From Bifidobacterium cebidarum (GTDB lineage Bacteria; Actinomycetota; Actinomycetes; Actinomycetales; Bifidobacteriaceae), in contig NZ_WBVS01000009.1 in NCBI RefSeq assembly GCF_009193305.1, positions 32,753 through 96,752 on the forward strand: 64,000 nt of DNA, written 5' to 3'. The translations under genes and the position numbers were made by a program. The notes beneath the pieces were generated by a model. The model searched no databases, was not told the DNA's origin, and worked only from the letters and a program-made list of their open reading frames with translations. Positions 18,626 to 27,455 of the stretch are shown one piece after another. Within the stretch, counting starts at the first letter, position 1, and each line of letters opens with the position of its first letter.

Positions 18626-18870
18626 GTGTGCGGCGAGCCCATGTACGGCGCAACGAGTGAGCGGGCGCCATGATGCGGCGGTATGTATGATTGGGCGGCT
18701 CTACGGAGTATTGATTTATAGGTGACGCAGCAATGCACGCTTGCAGGCCTAATGTCTGAAGCATCGCCTTGGCCCATACCGTACATATGGGAAATATTGA
18801 GTTGTACTTGACGGTTAACCACCCGACGAGTGCCGCAGGTACTGTCGGTGTTCTCGGTATCCTTAGAAGA

Positions 18871-20715
18871 ATGAGCCCTGAAGCGTTAAGTGAACTGATT
18901 TCCAAGATTGCCCATAACCTCGTCGCAGCCGGTCAGGCCGGCACCTTGACCGACGAGCTGATTCCGCCCGTCGACAAGCTGACCGTGATGCGCCCGAAGG
19001 ATCGCGCGCACGGCGACTGGGCCTCCAACATCGCCATGCAGCTGGCCAAGAAGGCCGGCATGAAACCGCGCGACCTGGCCGAGCCGTTCGCCGCGGCGCT
19101 CACCGAAGCGGATGGCATCAAGTCCGTGGAAGTGGCCGGTCCCGGCTTCATCAACATCACCCTTGATTCCGCATCCGCCGCGGCCGTGGTCGATCAGGTG
19201 CTGAACGCTCCCGCCGACGAGCACGGCATCTCCACTTACGGTCGTAACACTCATCTGGCCGGCAAGACCCTGAACCTTGAGTTCGTCTCCGCCAACCCCA
19301 CCGGCCCGATTCACATCGGCGGCACCCGTTGGGCCGCCACCGGCGACTCGATGGCCCGTGTGCTTGAAGCCAATGGTGCCAAAGTGGTGCGTGAATACTA
19401 CTTCAACGATCACGGCGAGCAGATCAACCGCTTCGCCAAGTCGCTGGTCGCCGCCTGGGCGCATGACAACAACCTTGGCGATGCCGGCTATCAGACCGAA
19501 ACCCCGTTCGACGGCTACAAGGGCGCCTACATCGACGAGATCGCCCGCCGTGTTGAGGCCGAGGCCAAGGCCGACGGCGTGGACCTCACCGCCCTGCAGC
19601 ATGAGGATCAGGGCCTGAACGCCGACGGCGAGCCGATTGGCGAGTCCGATTCCGAAGTGCGCGAGGAATTCCGCAAGCGTGCTGTGCCGATGATGTTCGA
19701 TGAGATTCGCAAGTCCATGAAGGACTTCCGTGTGAACTTCGACGTGTGGTTCCACGAGAACAGCCTGTACCAGGATGGCGAAGTTGACCGCGCCATCGAA
19801 GTGCTGCGCGAGCGTGGCGATATCTACGAGAAGGATGGTGCCACCTGGTTCGAATCCACCAAGCACGGCGACGATAAGGACCGCGTGATCTTGAAGTCCA
19901 ACGGCGAATTCGCCTACTTCGCCGCCGATATCGCCTACTACTGGAACAAGCGCCACCGCGCCACCGACCCGGCCGACGTGGCGATCTACATGCTCGGCGC
20001 CGACCACCACGGCTACATCGGCCGCATGATGGCCATGTGCGCCGCCTTCGGCGACAAGCCCGGCGAGAACATGCAGATCCTGATCGGCCAGCTGGTCAAC
20101 GTGCTGAAGGACGGCAGAGCCGTGCGCATGTCGAAGCGCGCCGGCAACGTGGTGACCATCGACGATCTGGTCGAAGCCATCGGCGTGGACGCCTCCCGCT
20201 ACTCGCTGGCTCGTACCGACTACAACTCCCCGGTGGACATCGACCTGAACCTGCTCGCCTCCCACTCCAACGACAACCCGGTGTACTACGTGCAGTACGC
20301 GCACGCCCGCTCCTGCAACGTGGACCGCAATGCCGAGGCCGCAGGCATCTCGTACGAAGGTGCCGACCTCTCGCTGCTCGACACTGAGGCTGACGGCGAA
20401 GTGCTCGCCGCGCTCGCCCAGTGGCCGGCCCTGGTTACCTTGGCTGGCGATGCCCGCGCTCCGCACCGCGTGGCCCACTACCTTGAGGATCTGGCCGCCG
20501 CATACCACAAGTGGTACAACGTCGAGCGCGTGGTGCCGATGGCCCTGACCGATCCGGAAACCCGCGGTGATGAGGAGGCTCGCAAGGCCCTGGAGATTGC
20601 CAAGAACCCGGAGCCTGCTCGTGCCGCGGCCCGCTTGAAGCTCAACGATGCCGTGCGCAACGTGATCGCCGCCGGCCTCGACCTGCTCGGTGTGTCCTCC
20701 CCAGAGAAAATGTGA
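18871..20715 (+). CDS. argS: arginyl-tRNA synthetase
   Basis: ArgS, 614 residues, charges tRNA-Arg. Class I signatures are visible: HIGH-like H148-IGG in PTGPIHIGGTRW, and a KMSKS-like loop M420-SKRAG. The N-terminal tRNA-binding module and the C-terminal DALR domain (YYVQYAHARSCN, RLKLNDAVRNVIAAGLDLLGV) are complete. I use the ATG at 18871 (MSPEALSEL); in-frame starts lie upstream at 18769 and 18787, and none has a clear ribosome binding site. The last codons are duplicated downstream at 20803-20816, around an inserted palindromic element. Confidence 0.94.
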   Translation: MSPEALSELISKIAHNLVAAGQAGTLTDELIPPVDKLTVMRPKDRAHGDWASNIAMQLAKKAGMKPRDLAEPFAAALTEADGIKSVEVAGPGFINITLDSASAAAVVDQVLNAPADEHGISTYGRNTHLAGKTLNLEFVSANPTGPIHIGGTRWAATGDSMARVLEANGAKVVREYYFNDHGEQINRFAKSLVAAWAHDNNLGDAGYQTETPFDGYKGAYIDEIARRVEAEAKADGVDLTALQHEDQGLNADGEPIGESDSEVREEFRKRAVPMMFDEIRKSMKDFRVNFDVWFHENSLYQDGEVDRAIEVLRERGDIYEKDGATWFESTKHGDDKDRVILKSNGEFAYFAADIAYYWNKRHRATDPADVAIYMLGADHHGYIGRMMAMCAAFGDKPGENMQILIGQLVNVLKDGRAVRMSKRAGNVVTIDDLVEAIGVDASRYSLARTDYNSPVDIDLNLLASHSNDNPVYYVQYAHARSCNVDRNAEAAGISYEGADLSLLDTEADGEVLAALAQWPALVTLAGDARAPHRVAHYLEDLAAAYHKWYNVERVVPMALTDPETRGDEEARKALEIAKNPEPARAAARLKLNDAVRNVIAAGLDLLGVSSPEKM

Positions 20716-20816
20716 TGGCCTTACGGCCATCGCAGTATTTCGCGACGCTCGCGACGCTATCGCTGTTCGCTGCTACGGACAGTCCACTGGACTGTCCGTC
20801 CCGAGAAAATGTGATG
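20704..20816 (+). repeat. palindromic element flanked by a 14-bp duplication of the argS end
   Basis: GAGAAAATGTGATG occurs at the argS stop (20704-20717) and again at 20803-20816, just before lysA. The 85 bp between hold TGGCC/GGCCA and GGACAGTCC/GGACTGTCC hairpins and CGCGACGCT repeats. The arrangement parallels the leuD case and may be an insertion with duplicated target. Confidence 0.65.
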
Positions 20817-20823
20817 AATAATT

Positions 20824-22443
20824 ATGCCTATTACTCCGATTTGGCCGGCTGCTACGGCCATCAACGCTGACGGTGCCATTGAATTCCATGGTCGTACCGC
20901 CGAATCCTTGTTGGATGAATTCGGTTCGCCGCTCTACCTTATCGACACCGACGAGGTCAACGCGCGCGCGCATCACTTCGTGCGCGCGGCGGCCAACGCA
21001 TTCAACAACTCCACCACGCATGTGAGCTTCGCGGGCAAGGCGTTCCTTTCCAAGGAAATCGTGCGCCTTGTGCTCGCCGCCGGCATGTATGTGGACACCT
21101 GCACGATGGGCGAAATGAAAATTGCTCTCGCCGCCGGTGCTCCCGGCCGCCGACTGGTGCTGCACGGCAACAACAAGTCGGATGAGGAAATCGCACTGGC
21201 CATTGAGCAGGGCTTCGCAAAAATCGTGGTCGATGAGCCCGAGGAGCCTGCGCGCATCGCTGCCATCGCACGAAAGCTCGGCAAGCGTGCGCGTGTGATG
21301 CTGCGCGTCACCGTAGGCGTGCACGCGGGCGGTCATGAGTACATCTCCACTGCGCATGAGGACCAGAAGTTCGGTGTACCGCTGCTGCCGGCCGGTGCGG
21401 ATGCCGCGGTACTGGATACTGCGCTGAAGAATCTTGCGGATGTGACCCCTGCGGTTACCAATGCGCGATTCGCTGAGCATGCGGATGCTGCCGCCGACGC
21501 TGCCGAATCCACTGAGGAAGCCGGCGCAGTCGGTCACAAGGGCGAACGCAAGCTGCAGTACGACCTGAAGTACCCGTACGACCTCTCCCACGAGCAGGTT
21601 TCCGAGAAGGACAAGGCGCTGGCCGAAGCAATGACCGCGATTGCGGACGGCCCGGCCATCGCCGTCTTGAAGACCATCCTGGCAAATCAGGACGTACTCG
21701 AACTGGTGGGCGCGCATTCGCATATCGGCTCCAACATCCACGATGCCGATGCCTTTATCCAGGCCGGCAAGCGCATGATGCTGCTGCGCAAGACCCTGTA
21801 CGCCACCGATGCATTCACGCTGCCGGAAATCGATCTGGGCGGCGGCTACTCCGTGGCATACACGGACGGCGAAGACTCGATGGATATCGATGTGGAGCTC
21901 GCCCGTCTCGCCGACGCCGTGGCCTCCACCAACCGTGCGCTCGGCATGCCGGCGCCCGCCATCAGCTTTGAGCCGGGCCGCTATATCGTGGCCCCGGCCG
22001 GCGTGACCCTGTACCGCGTGGGCACCATCAAGCATGTGCACCTGAGCGACGCCAAGGATTCCGCCGGCAACCCGATCAGCGAACGCGTGTACGTGTCCGT
22101 GGACGGCGGCATGTCCGATAACATCCGCCCGGCCCTCTACGGTGCCGACTACACCGCTCGTTTGGCGAACCGCAAGGGCTCCGATGAGACGATGCTGGCC
22201 CGTGTGTGCGGCATGCACTGCGAGTCCGGCGACATCGTGGTGCACGAGGTGCGTCTGCCCGCCGATTTGAAGCGCGGTGATGTGCTCGCCGTGCCGGTGA
22301 CCGGTGCGTACGGCCGTACGATGGCGTCCAACTACAACCAGGCGCTGATTCCGGCCGTCGTGACCGTGAGCGAAGCCGGTGCGCATGTGATGATGCGCCG
22401 CCAGACCATCGATGACCTGTTGGACCTCGACGTCAGCGAGTGA
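20824..22443 (+). CDS. lysA: diaminopimelate decarboxylase
   Basis: LysA, 539 residues, decarboxylates meso-diaminopimelate to lysine, using PLP. The PLP lysine is K72 in SFAGKAFLSK. Other family motifs are GxYxDxxxMGE near residue 93, VGAHSHIGSN near 300, DLGGGYSVAY near 338 and the C-terminal YGRTMASNYN. It is longer than usual (about 420). Residues about 185-265 (from PLLPAGADAAVL through KDKALAEAMTAI) form an insertion rich in Ala/Glu between barrel segments. The gene follows argS, a conserved actinobacterial order, and hom and thrB lie next. Confidence 0.93.
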   Translation: MPITPIWPAATAINADGAIEFHGRTAESLLDEFGSPLYLIDTDEVNARAHHFVRAAANAFNNSTTHVSFAGKAFLSKEIVRLVLAAGMYVDTCTMGEMKIALAAGAPGRRLVLHGNNKSDEEIALAIEQGFAKIVVDEPEEPARIAAIARKLGKRARVMLRVTVGVHAGGHEYISTAHEDQKFGVPLLPAGADAAVLDTALKNLADVTPAVTNARFAEHADAAADAAESTEEAGAVGHKGERKLQYDLKYPYDLSHEQVSEKDKALAEAMTAIADGPAIAVLKTILANQDVLELVGAHSHIGSNIHDADAFIQAGKRMMLLRKTLYATDAFTLPEIDLGGGYSVAYTDGEDSMDIDVELARLADAVASTNRALGMPAPAISFEPGRYIVAPAGVTLYRVGTIKHVHLSDAKDSAGNPISERVYVSVDGGMSDNIRPALYGADYTARLANRKGSDETMLARVCGMHCESGDIVVHEVRLPADLKRGDVLAVPVTGAYGRTMASNYNQALIPAVVTVSEAGAHVMMRRQTIDDLLDLDVSE

Positions 22444-22555
22444 GCTTCTGAGCAAGGCCCCGTGGGCCTGAAGCGAATGGACGATTCCCGGCCGCTGTAG
22501 GAATCACTCCGTACAATGGCCGTGGGATAACAAGCTTGTTTTGGAAGGATTTGAA

Positions 22556-23872
22556 GTGGCAGAACTGAACGAAACCCCGATCCGCGTAGGCCTGCTGGGC
22601 GCAGGCACGGTCGGCTCCCAGACCGCCCGACTGATCGTTGAGCAGCAGGATGAGCTTTCCGCTCGCATCGGCCGCCCGATTGAACTGACCGGCGTGGCTT
22701 GCCTTGATCCGAAGGAGACCGAAAAGTTCCCGTGGATCGACCAGTCCATCGTCACCACCGACACGATGAGCGTGGCCACCAACTCGGACATCGTCATCGA
22801 GCTGATCGGCGGCACCACCGTGGCCCGTAAGTTCGTGCTCGCCGCCATCGAATCCGGCGCCTCCGTGGTCACCGCGAACAAGGCGTTGCTGGCCAAGTAC
22901 GGCCCGGAGATTTATGCTGCCGCCGAAGCCAAGGGCGTCGACATCTACTTCGAGGCCGCTGTGGGCGGTGCGATTCCGTTCCTGCGCCCGCTGCGCGAAT
23001 CCCTTGTGGGCGACAAGGTGACCAGCATGCTCGGCATCGTCAACGGCACCACCAACTACATCCTCGACGAGATGACCACCAAGGGTCTCCAGTTCGACGA
23101 TGTGCTGAAGGATGCCCAGGCCAAGGGCTACGCCGAAGCCGATCCGACCGGCGACATCGAGGGATATGATGCCGCGAACAAGGCCGCCATCATGGCGACC
23201 CTCGGCTTCCACACGCCGGTGACCATCGACGATGTGTCCGTCGAAGGCATCACCAAGATCACTGCCGACGACATCGCCGCAGCCACCGCTGAAGGCAAGG
23301 TCATCAAGCTGCTCGCCGTGGTGGAGAACGGCGAAGCCGGCGTCTCCGCACGCGTCTACCCGGCGCTGATTCCGGAATCCCACCCGCTTGCCTCGGTGCA
23401 TGGATCCTTCAACGCGATCTTCGTCAAGGCCGAGGCCGCCGACGATCTGATGTTTTACGGCCGCGGCGCCGGCGGCGCTCCGACCGCCTCCGCAGTGGTC
23501 GGCGACGTGGTGACCGAGGCCCGCCATATCGCAGCCGGCTGCACTGGTCCCTCCATTCCGCTGTACAAGGATCTGCCCAAGGCTCCGATCAATGCGTCCA
23601 AGGCCGCATTCGCCGTGCGATTCCTGATTCACGACAAGCCGGGTGTGCTGGCCGCCATCGCCGCCGAATTCGCCAAGAACGGCGTCTCCATCAACGGCGT
23701 GAACCAGGATCTGAAGCCCACGATGATTGACCCTGGCTACGACGGCGAGATTCAGCAGCTGCGTGTGGTGACCCACCTGACCGACGAAGAGACGCTGCGC
23801 GCAACCGTCAAGGCCGTGCAGGCGCTCGACTTCGTGACTGGCGAGCCGTCCATCCTGCGCGTACTGGACTGA
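22556..23872 (+). CDS. hom: homoserine dehydrogenase
   Basis: A 438-residue enzyme that reduces aspartate semialdehyde to homoserine, the branch point to threonine and methionine. The NAD(P) motif is VGLLGAGTVGSQ (residues 11-22). The catalytic domain has VNGTTNYILDEM and AYAEADPTGDIEGYDAANK-type motifs. The C-terminal ACT domain (FLIHDKPGVLAAIAAEFAKN) indicates allosteric feedback control, probably by threonine. I chose GTG 22556 because GGAAGGA lies 6 nt upstream; a TTG at 22541 would place the ribosome binding site inside the gene. Confidence 0.95.
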   Translation: MAELNETPIRVGLLGAGTVGSQTARLIVEQQDELSARIGRPIELTGVACLDPKETEKFPWIDQSIVTTDTMSVATNSDIVIELIGGTTVARKFVLAAIESGASVVTANKALLAKYGPEIYAAAEAKGVDIYFEAAVGGAIPFLRPLRESLVGDKVTSMLGIVNGTTNYILDEMTTKGLQFDDVLKDAQAKGYAEADPTGDIEGYDAANKAAIMATLGFHTPVTIDDVSVEGITKITADDIAAATAEGKVIKLLAVVENGEAGVSARVYPALIPESHPLASVHGSFNAIFVKAEAADDLMFYGRGAGGAPTASAVVGDVVTEARHIAAGCTGPSIPLYKDLPKAPINASKAAFAVRFLIHDKPGVLAAIAAEFAKNGVSINGVNQDLKPTMIDPGYDGEIQQLRVVTHLTDEETLRATVKAVQALDFVTGEPSILRVLD

Positions 23873-23874
23873 CT

Positions 23875-23963
23875 AAAAGCCCAGTGGGCTTTTCAGTAGC
23901 AGTAGTTGACTGTCTCTCCCCTCAGTCTCGCTTATGCTCGACAGCTCCCTCGTCAGAGGGAGC
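23875..23963 (+). terminator. two hairpins between hom and thrB
   Basis: AAAAGCCC (23875-23882) pairs with GGGCTTTT (23886-23893) around AGT, directly after the hom stop. GCTCCCTC (23944-23951) pairs with GAGGGAGC (23956-23963) around GTCA, just before the thrB ribosome binding site. The first looks like a terminator or attenuator; the second resembles the GGCTCCC hairpins elsewhere in the window. Confidence 0.6.
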
Positions 23964-23980
23964 CGAAAATGGAGACAAAT

Positions 23981-25063
23981 ATGAATCCGATTTGTACTCA
24001 GGTGCGCGTACGCGTGCCGGCCACGTCCGCCAACCTCGGCTCCGGTTTCGACACCGTGGGCTTGGCGCTCGACTACCATGACGAGCTCACGTTCACGCTG
24101 AACCCGGACCCCACCGACGGCATCGCCCACGTGTTCATTCACGGCGAGGGCGAAGACACATTGCCGCGCGACGAAACACATCTGGTGGTCTCCACCTTCC
24201 GCCGCGCCTGCGCCACATTCGGTCTGGGCCGCATCGGCTTCACACTCGAAGCCACCAACAACATCCCTCAGGCTCGTGGCATGGGTTCCTCCGCCGAGGC
24301 CATCGTGGCCGGTATCGCGGCCGCCGCTGCCTTCGCCCAGCCCGGTGAGCTCAACCGTCCGGCCATCTTCGACATGGCCGCGCAGATCGAAGGCCATCCG
24401 GACAATGTGGCGCCGGCCGTGTTCGGCGGCCTGACCGTCTCCTGGGACTTCGCCACGGCCGAGGGCGTCGGCTCGGTGGCCATCCCCGGCGGCGAGCCGC
24501 TGCACGGCGGCTTCCACACGGTCAACTATCCGGTCGACCCGGCCATCACCGCGGCCGTGTTCGTGCCGGACTACGAGCTGTCCACCGAGAAGGCCCGCCA
24601 GGCGCTGCCTAAGGAGGTGCCGCATAAGGACGCCGTATACAACGTGTCCCGCGTTGGACTGCTGCCGGCCGCGATGAACCCGGTGGCGCTGGCGCAAGCC
24701 GAGGCCCAGGGCGGCGCCGATGCGTTGGGCGGCGGTGCTACCGGCGCGGCTCAGGTGACCCCTGCCGCCTTCGCCACTGCGGCGGCACAGGCCAACGCGC
24801 TGCTGTTCACGGCCACGCAGGATCGACTGCACCAGCCATACCGCACGCCGCTGATGCTGCCGTCATCCGAACTGATCGAGCTGTTCCGCGCCAAGGGCTA
24901 CGCAGCCGCGGTCTCCGGCGCCGGCCCATGCGTGCTGGTGCTGCACTACGGCAATGCACGCGAAGCCATCGACCAAGTGGCGGCCACCCAGCTGGCGTCC
25001 GGTCACTGGCGCGTGCTGCATCTGCCGATCAACACTAAGGGCGTCGAAATCGAACGGCGATAA
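23981..25063 (+). CDS. thrB: homoserine kinase
   Basis: ThrB, 360 residues, a GHMP kinase that phosphorylates homoserine for threonine synthesis. The N terminus has VPATSANLGSGFDTVGLAL and the ATP loop is PQARGMGSSAEAIVA (residues 96-110). Near the C terminus, KGYAAAVSGAGPCVL is the third GHMP motif. The ATG at 23981 follows GGAGAC; an ATG at 23969 (METN) is possible but poorly placed. It is next to hom, so both steps after aspartate semialdehyde are together. thrC is not in the window. Confidence 0.94.
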   Translation: MNPICTQVRVRVPATSANLGSGFDTVGLALDYHDELTFTLNPDPTDGIAHVFIHGEGEDTLPRDETHLVVSTFRRACATFGLGRIGFTLEATNNIPQARGMGSSAEAIVAGIAAAAAFAQPGELNRPAIFDMAAQIEGHPDNVAPAVFGGLTVSWDFATAEGVGSVAIPGGEPLHGGFHTVNYPVDPAITAAVFVPDYELSTEKARQALPKEVPHKDAVYNVSRVGLLPAAMNPVALAQAEAQGGADALGGGATGAAQVTPAAFATAAAQANALLFTATQDRLHQPYRTPLMLPSSELIELFRAKGYAAAVSGAGPCVLVLHYGNAREAIDQVAATQLASGHWRVLHLPINTKGVEIERR

Positions 25064-25092
25064 GCCTGGTGCCTCGACTAGGAGGGATTCAC

Positions 25093-26556
25093 ATGTCTAT
25101 TCCGCTGATTCTTGCGTCTCAGTCCAAGCCGCGCCGCGATGTGCTGTATGCGGCGGGCATCTGCCCGACGATTCGCGTCTCCCATGTGGATGAGCCGGCG
25201 GCGCTTGAGGCTGCAGCAGCTCAGACCGGGGTTGCCGTTGATGACCTGACCGTGGAACAGCGGGTGATGATTCTGGCCGAGGCCAAGGCGCAGGCTGTGC
25301 ATCGCGCCTACCGTGACGTAGCCGATACTGCGGCCGCCGCAACCGGCAATCGCGTGATTGCCTATCCGCTGAGGGCCGCGGAAGTGCAGGCCGAGGATGC
25401 TGAGATCGACGAAGGTGCCGATGCGGTCACTGCGGACTCTTCCATTGACTATTCCTCCGACCGCATCGCCACCACCCGTGACTTCTCCGGCGTGGACATG
25501 CCGACCGTAACCGAACCCATCTCCAACATCATCGCTCTGCAGCCAGGACTGACTCGCGCTACGGTCGGCCCGCTGATCATTGGTTGCGATTCGATGTTCC
25601 TGATGGATGGTGAGTGCTACGGCAAGCCGCACAGCGCCGAGGTAGCGCGCGCACGCCTGCGCAAGATGCGCGGCAACAGCGGTGAACTGTGGACCGGCCA
25701 CTGCGTCATCGACTTCGCCACCGGCCGTGTGGCTCGCGGTGCAAGCCACGCCACCGTGCACTTCGGCGACTTTTCCGACAAGGATATCGAGCGCTACATC
25801 GCCACCCGCGAGCCGCTGGAAGTGGCCGGCTCGTTCACCCTGGAGGGCTTCGGCGGCGCATTCATCGACGGTATCGAAGGTGACCCGCACGGCATCATCG
25901 GCATCAGCCTGCCGCTGCTGCGCAAGCTCGCCGCTGAGCTGGGCGTGGAGTGGACTGATTTGTGGAACGTGCAGCGTGGCGAAATCGCGCCGGAATCCGC
26001 GGATGCCGCCGGCATCGCCATGGCGGGGAAGGATAATCTGCCGCCCGTGGAGAACGTGCACCAGCCCGGCGACGGCTGGGTGGATTGTGCCTGTGGCCGT
26101 AAGCATTGGGGCACGAATGGCGCATCCGGCATCCTGCTGGCCCGCCGTGATCCGGCGACCGGCAAAGTCACGCATGTGGTGATGCAGCATCGTGCGGCAT
26201 GGTCGGCCGAAGGCGGCACCTGGGGCATTCCGGGCGGTGCCACGGCAGACGGCGAATCGCCAATCGAGGGCGCGCTGCGCGAAAGCTACGAGGAAGCGAA
26301 CATCACGCCCGAAGACATCGAAGTGGTCGGCTCCTACCGCGAAGACCACGGCAACTGGGCATACACCACGGTATTCGCATTCGAGAAGCTCGGCCACAGC
26401 GTTGAGCCCAAGGCCAACGATGACGAAAGCATGGAAATCTGCTGGGTGCCGATTGCTGACGTGCCAAACCGCAAGTTGCTGACCGCGATGAAAACCGATT
26501 GGCCTCGCTTCGCTGCTCGCCTCGACGAGCTGGCTACTGCATACGCCGGCAAGTAG
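25093..26556 (+). CDS. Maf-like nucleotide pyrophosphatase fused to a Nudix hydrolase
   Basis: A 487-residue two-domain protein. Residues 1 to about 290 are Maf, a nucleoside-triphosphate pyrophosphatase: LILASQSKPRRDVLYAAGI at the start, IIGCDSMFLMDGECYGKP, GSFTLEGFGGAFIDGIEGD and VGxS-like GIIGISLPLLRKL. It carries an insertion of roughly 70 residues before GCDS. Residues about 320-487 are a Nudix hydrolase with box G382...E388...R396-E397-S-Y-E400-E401. Both families remove damaged or non-canonical nucleotides, so fusion suggests joint pool sanitation. AGGAGGG supports the start at 25093. Confidence 0.9.
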   Translation: MSIPLILASQSKPRRDVLYAAGICPTIRVSHVDEPAALEAAAAQTGVAVDDLTVEQRVMILAEAKAQAVHRAYRDVADTAAAATGNRVIAYPLRAAEVQAEDAEIDEGADAVTADSSIDYSSDRIATTRDFSGVDMPTVTEPISNIIALQPGLTRATVGPLIIGCDSMFLMDGECYGKPHSAEVARARLRKMRGNSGELWTGHCVIDFATGRVARGASHATVHFGDFSDKDIERYIATREPLEVAGSFTLEGFGGAFIDGIEGDPHGIIGISLPLLRKLAAELGVEWTDLWNVQRGEIAPESADAAGIAMAGKDNLPPVENVHQPGDGWVDCACGRKHWGTNGASGILLARRDPATGKVTHVVMQHRAAWSAEGGTWGIPGGATADGESPIEGALRESYEEANITPEDIEVVGSYREDHGNWAYTTVFAFEKLGHSVEPKANDDESMEICWVPIADVPNRKLLTAMKTDWPRFAARLDELATAYAGK

Positions 26557-26636
26557 TACTTATTGCAGCTGAATGCTGAGCAAACAGTCACCACTGTGCT
26601 TGATGGGATGGCTAAGCCATCGCCCTGCATAGTGAT

Positions 26637-26999
26637 TCAGGCTAAAGCCTTGTCCAGTAATGCATTAATGGCTTCTTCGCGCGTTAAATGATGCATTTGC
26701 GCGTAAATGAGGATCTTCTGTTCGCGAGTGAGGCCGGCTTGAGCAAGGCTCTGACCGAGTGCTTGCCGTGTATATTCGCTAGGTGTCACTTGTTTGGCTT
26801 GGGCTGCCGCCTCTACCAGCTTCCACAATTCGTCCGGCATGCGAATGGTGTGTGCCTTCATATCGGCGCGGCTGGGAGGGAAGGGGTCGTCTTCTCGCGT
26901 GAGGATGGAATTCGGGAAGCCGTCTTCAGCTTCTTGCGCCCAACGATCGACCATCTCGTTGGTAATAGGTGTGCCATCTTCGGCAATGTACTGTCTCAT
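26637..26999 (-). CDS. candidate antitoxin with ribbon-helix-helix-like domain
   Basis: A 120-residue protein. The middle part (HTIRMPDELWKLVEAAAQAKQVTPSEYTRQALG) has the pattern of a ribbon-helix-helix DNA-binding antitoxin. The N-terminal part (DGTPITNEMVDRWAQEAEDGF) is seen in CopG/BrnA-like antitoxins. Its ATG at 26999 overlaps the stop of the upstream small gene as ATGA, and GGAGCC precedes it; an ATG at 27011 is also possible. The toxin-first order fits the BrnTA layout. Family identity is inferred from patterns only. Confidence 0.65.
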   Translation of the reverse strand: MRQYIAEDGTPITNEMVDRWAQEAEDGFPNSILTREDDPFPPSRADMKAHTIRMPDELWKLVEAAAQAKQVTPSEYTRQALGQSLAQAGLTREQKILIYAQMHHLTREEAINALLDKALA

Positions 27000-27328
27000 G
27001 CTCGGCTCCATTCGGTAAAGAATCCTTTGGTGAGATAGTTCGCATGAATGACGAGTGGTTCCGGGTCCGCAGTTTTCACGTACACCAATTCGATCGGTCT
27101 ACGCTGCTGGTCGAAGCCTATGGCCGCCCATCGTTGTGGATCGGTTTCTTGGTCGCGCAATCGGATTTTTGCCGGCCCAATACGTGTATTGAACGCTGAT
27201 TTGATTTGCTCCCGGGTGAGATGATGTGCTTGCAGGGCATGCGGATGTATCTCGATGTTGAATTGTGTGCCATTATCATAACTCGATGTATGACGATTGT
27301 CATGCGCTGGGTTTCGTGCGCTTGCCAT
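26996..27328 (-). CDS. candidate BrnT-like toxin
   Basis: A 110-residue basic protein upstream of, and overlapping, the antitoxin-like gene by 4 nt. Its C-terminal half (RWAAIGFDQQRRPIELVYV, then PLVIHANYLTKGF) has the strand pattern RW..IG....R.I.LVYV...  seen in BrnT, a RelE-fold ribonuclease. The N-terminal half, IHPHALQAHHLTREQIKSAF, may be the recognition helices. AAAGGAG precedes the ATG at 27328. The similarity is at the level of pattern and gene order, so toxin function is a hypothesis. No close DNA-repair or phage genes are nearby. Confidence 0.55.
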   Translation of the reverse strand: MASARNPAHDNRHTSSYDNGTQFNIEIHPHALQAHHLTREQIKSAFNTRIGPAKIRLRDQETDPQRWAAIGFDQQRRPIELVYVKTADPEPLVIHANYLTKGFFTEWSRA

Positions 27329-27455
27329 CACGGGACTCCTTTGTCGGTGTATCGGCATGTTCTGCACACCGTATAAGGAGATGGTTGCCCGTGTCCAGCG
27401 CAATCGGCCTATGTGGTCCCAGCTTCCGAAGTTATCCACATCGGCTGCGTAGCGA

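Noticed and set aside
18886..20730. 614-residue open frame opposite argS
   Set aside because: Antisense shadow; argS motifs are unambiguous.
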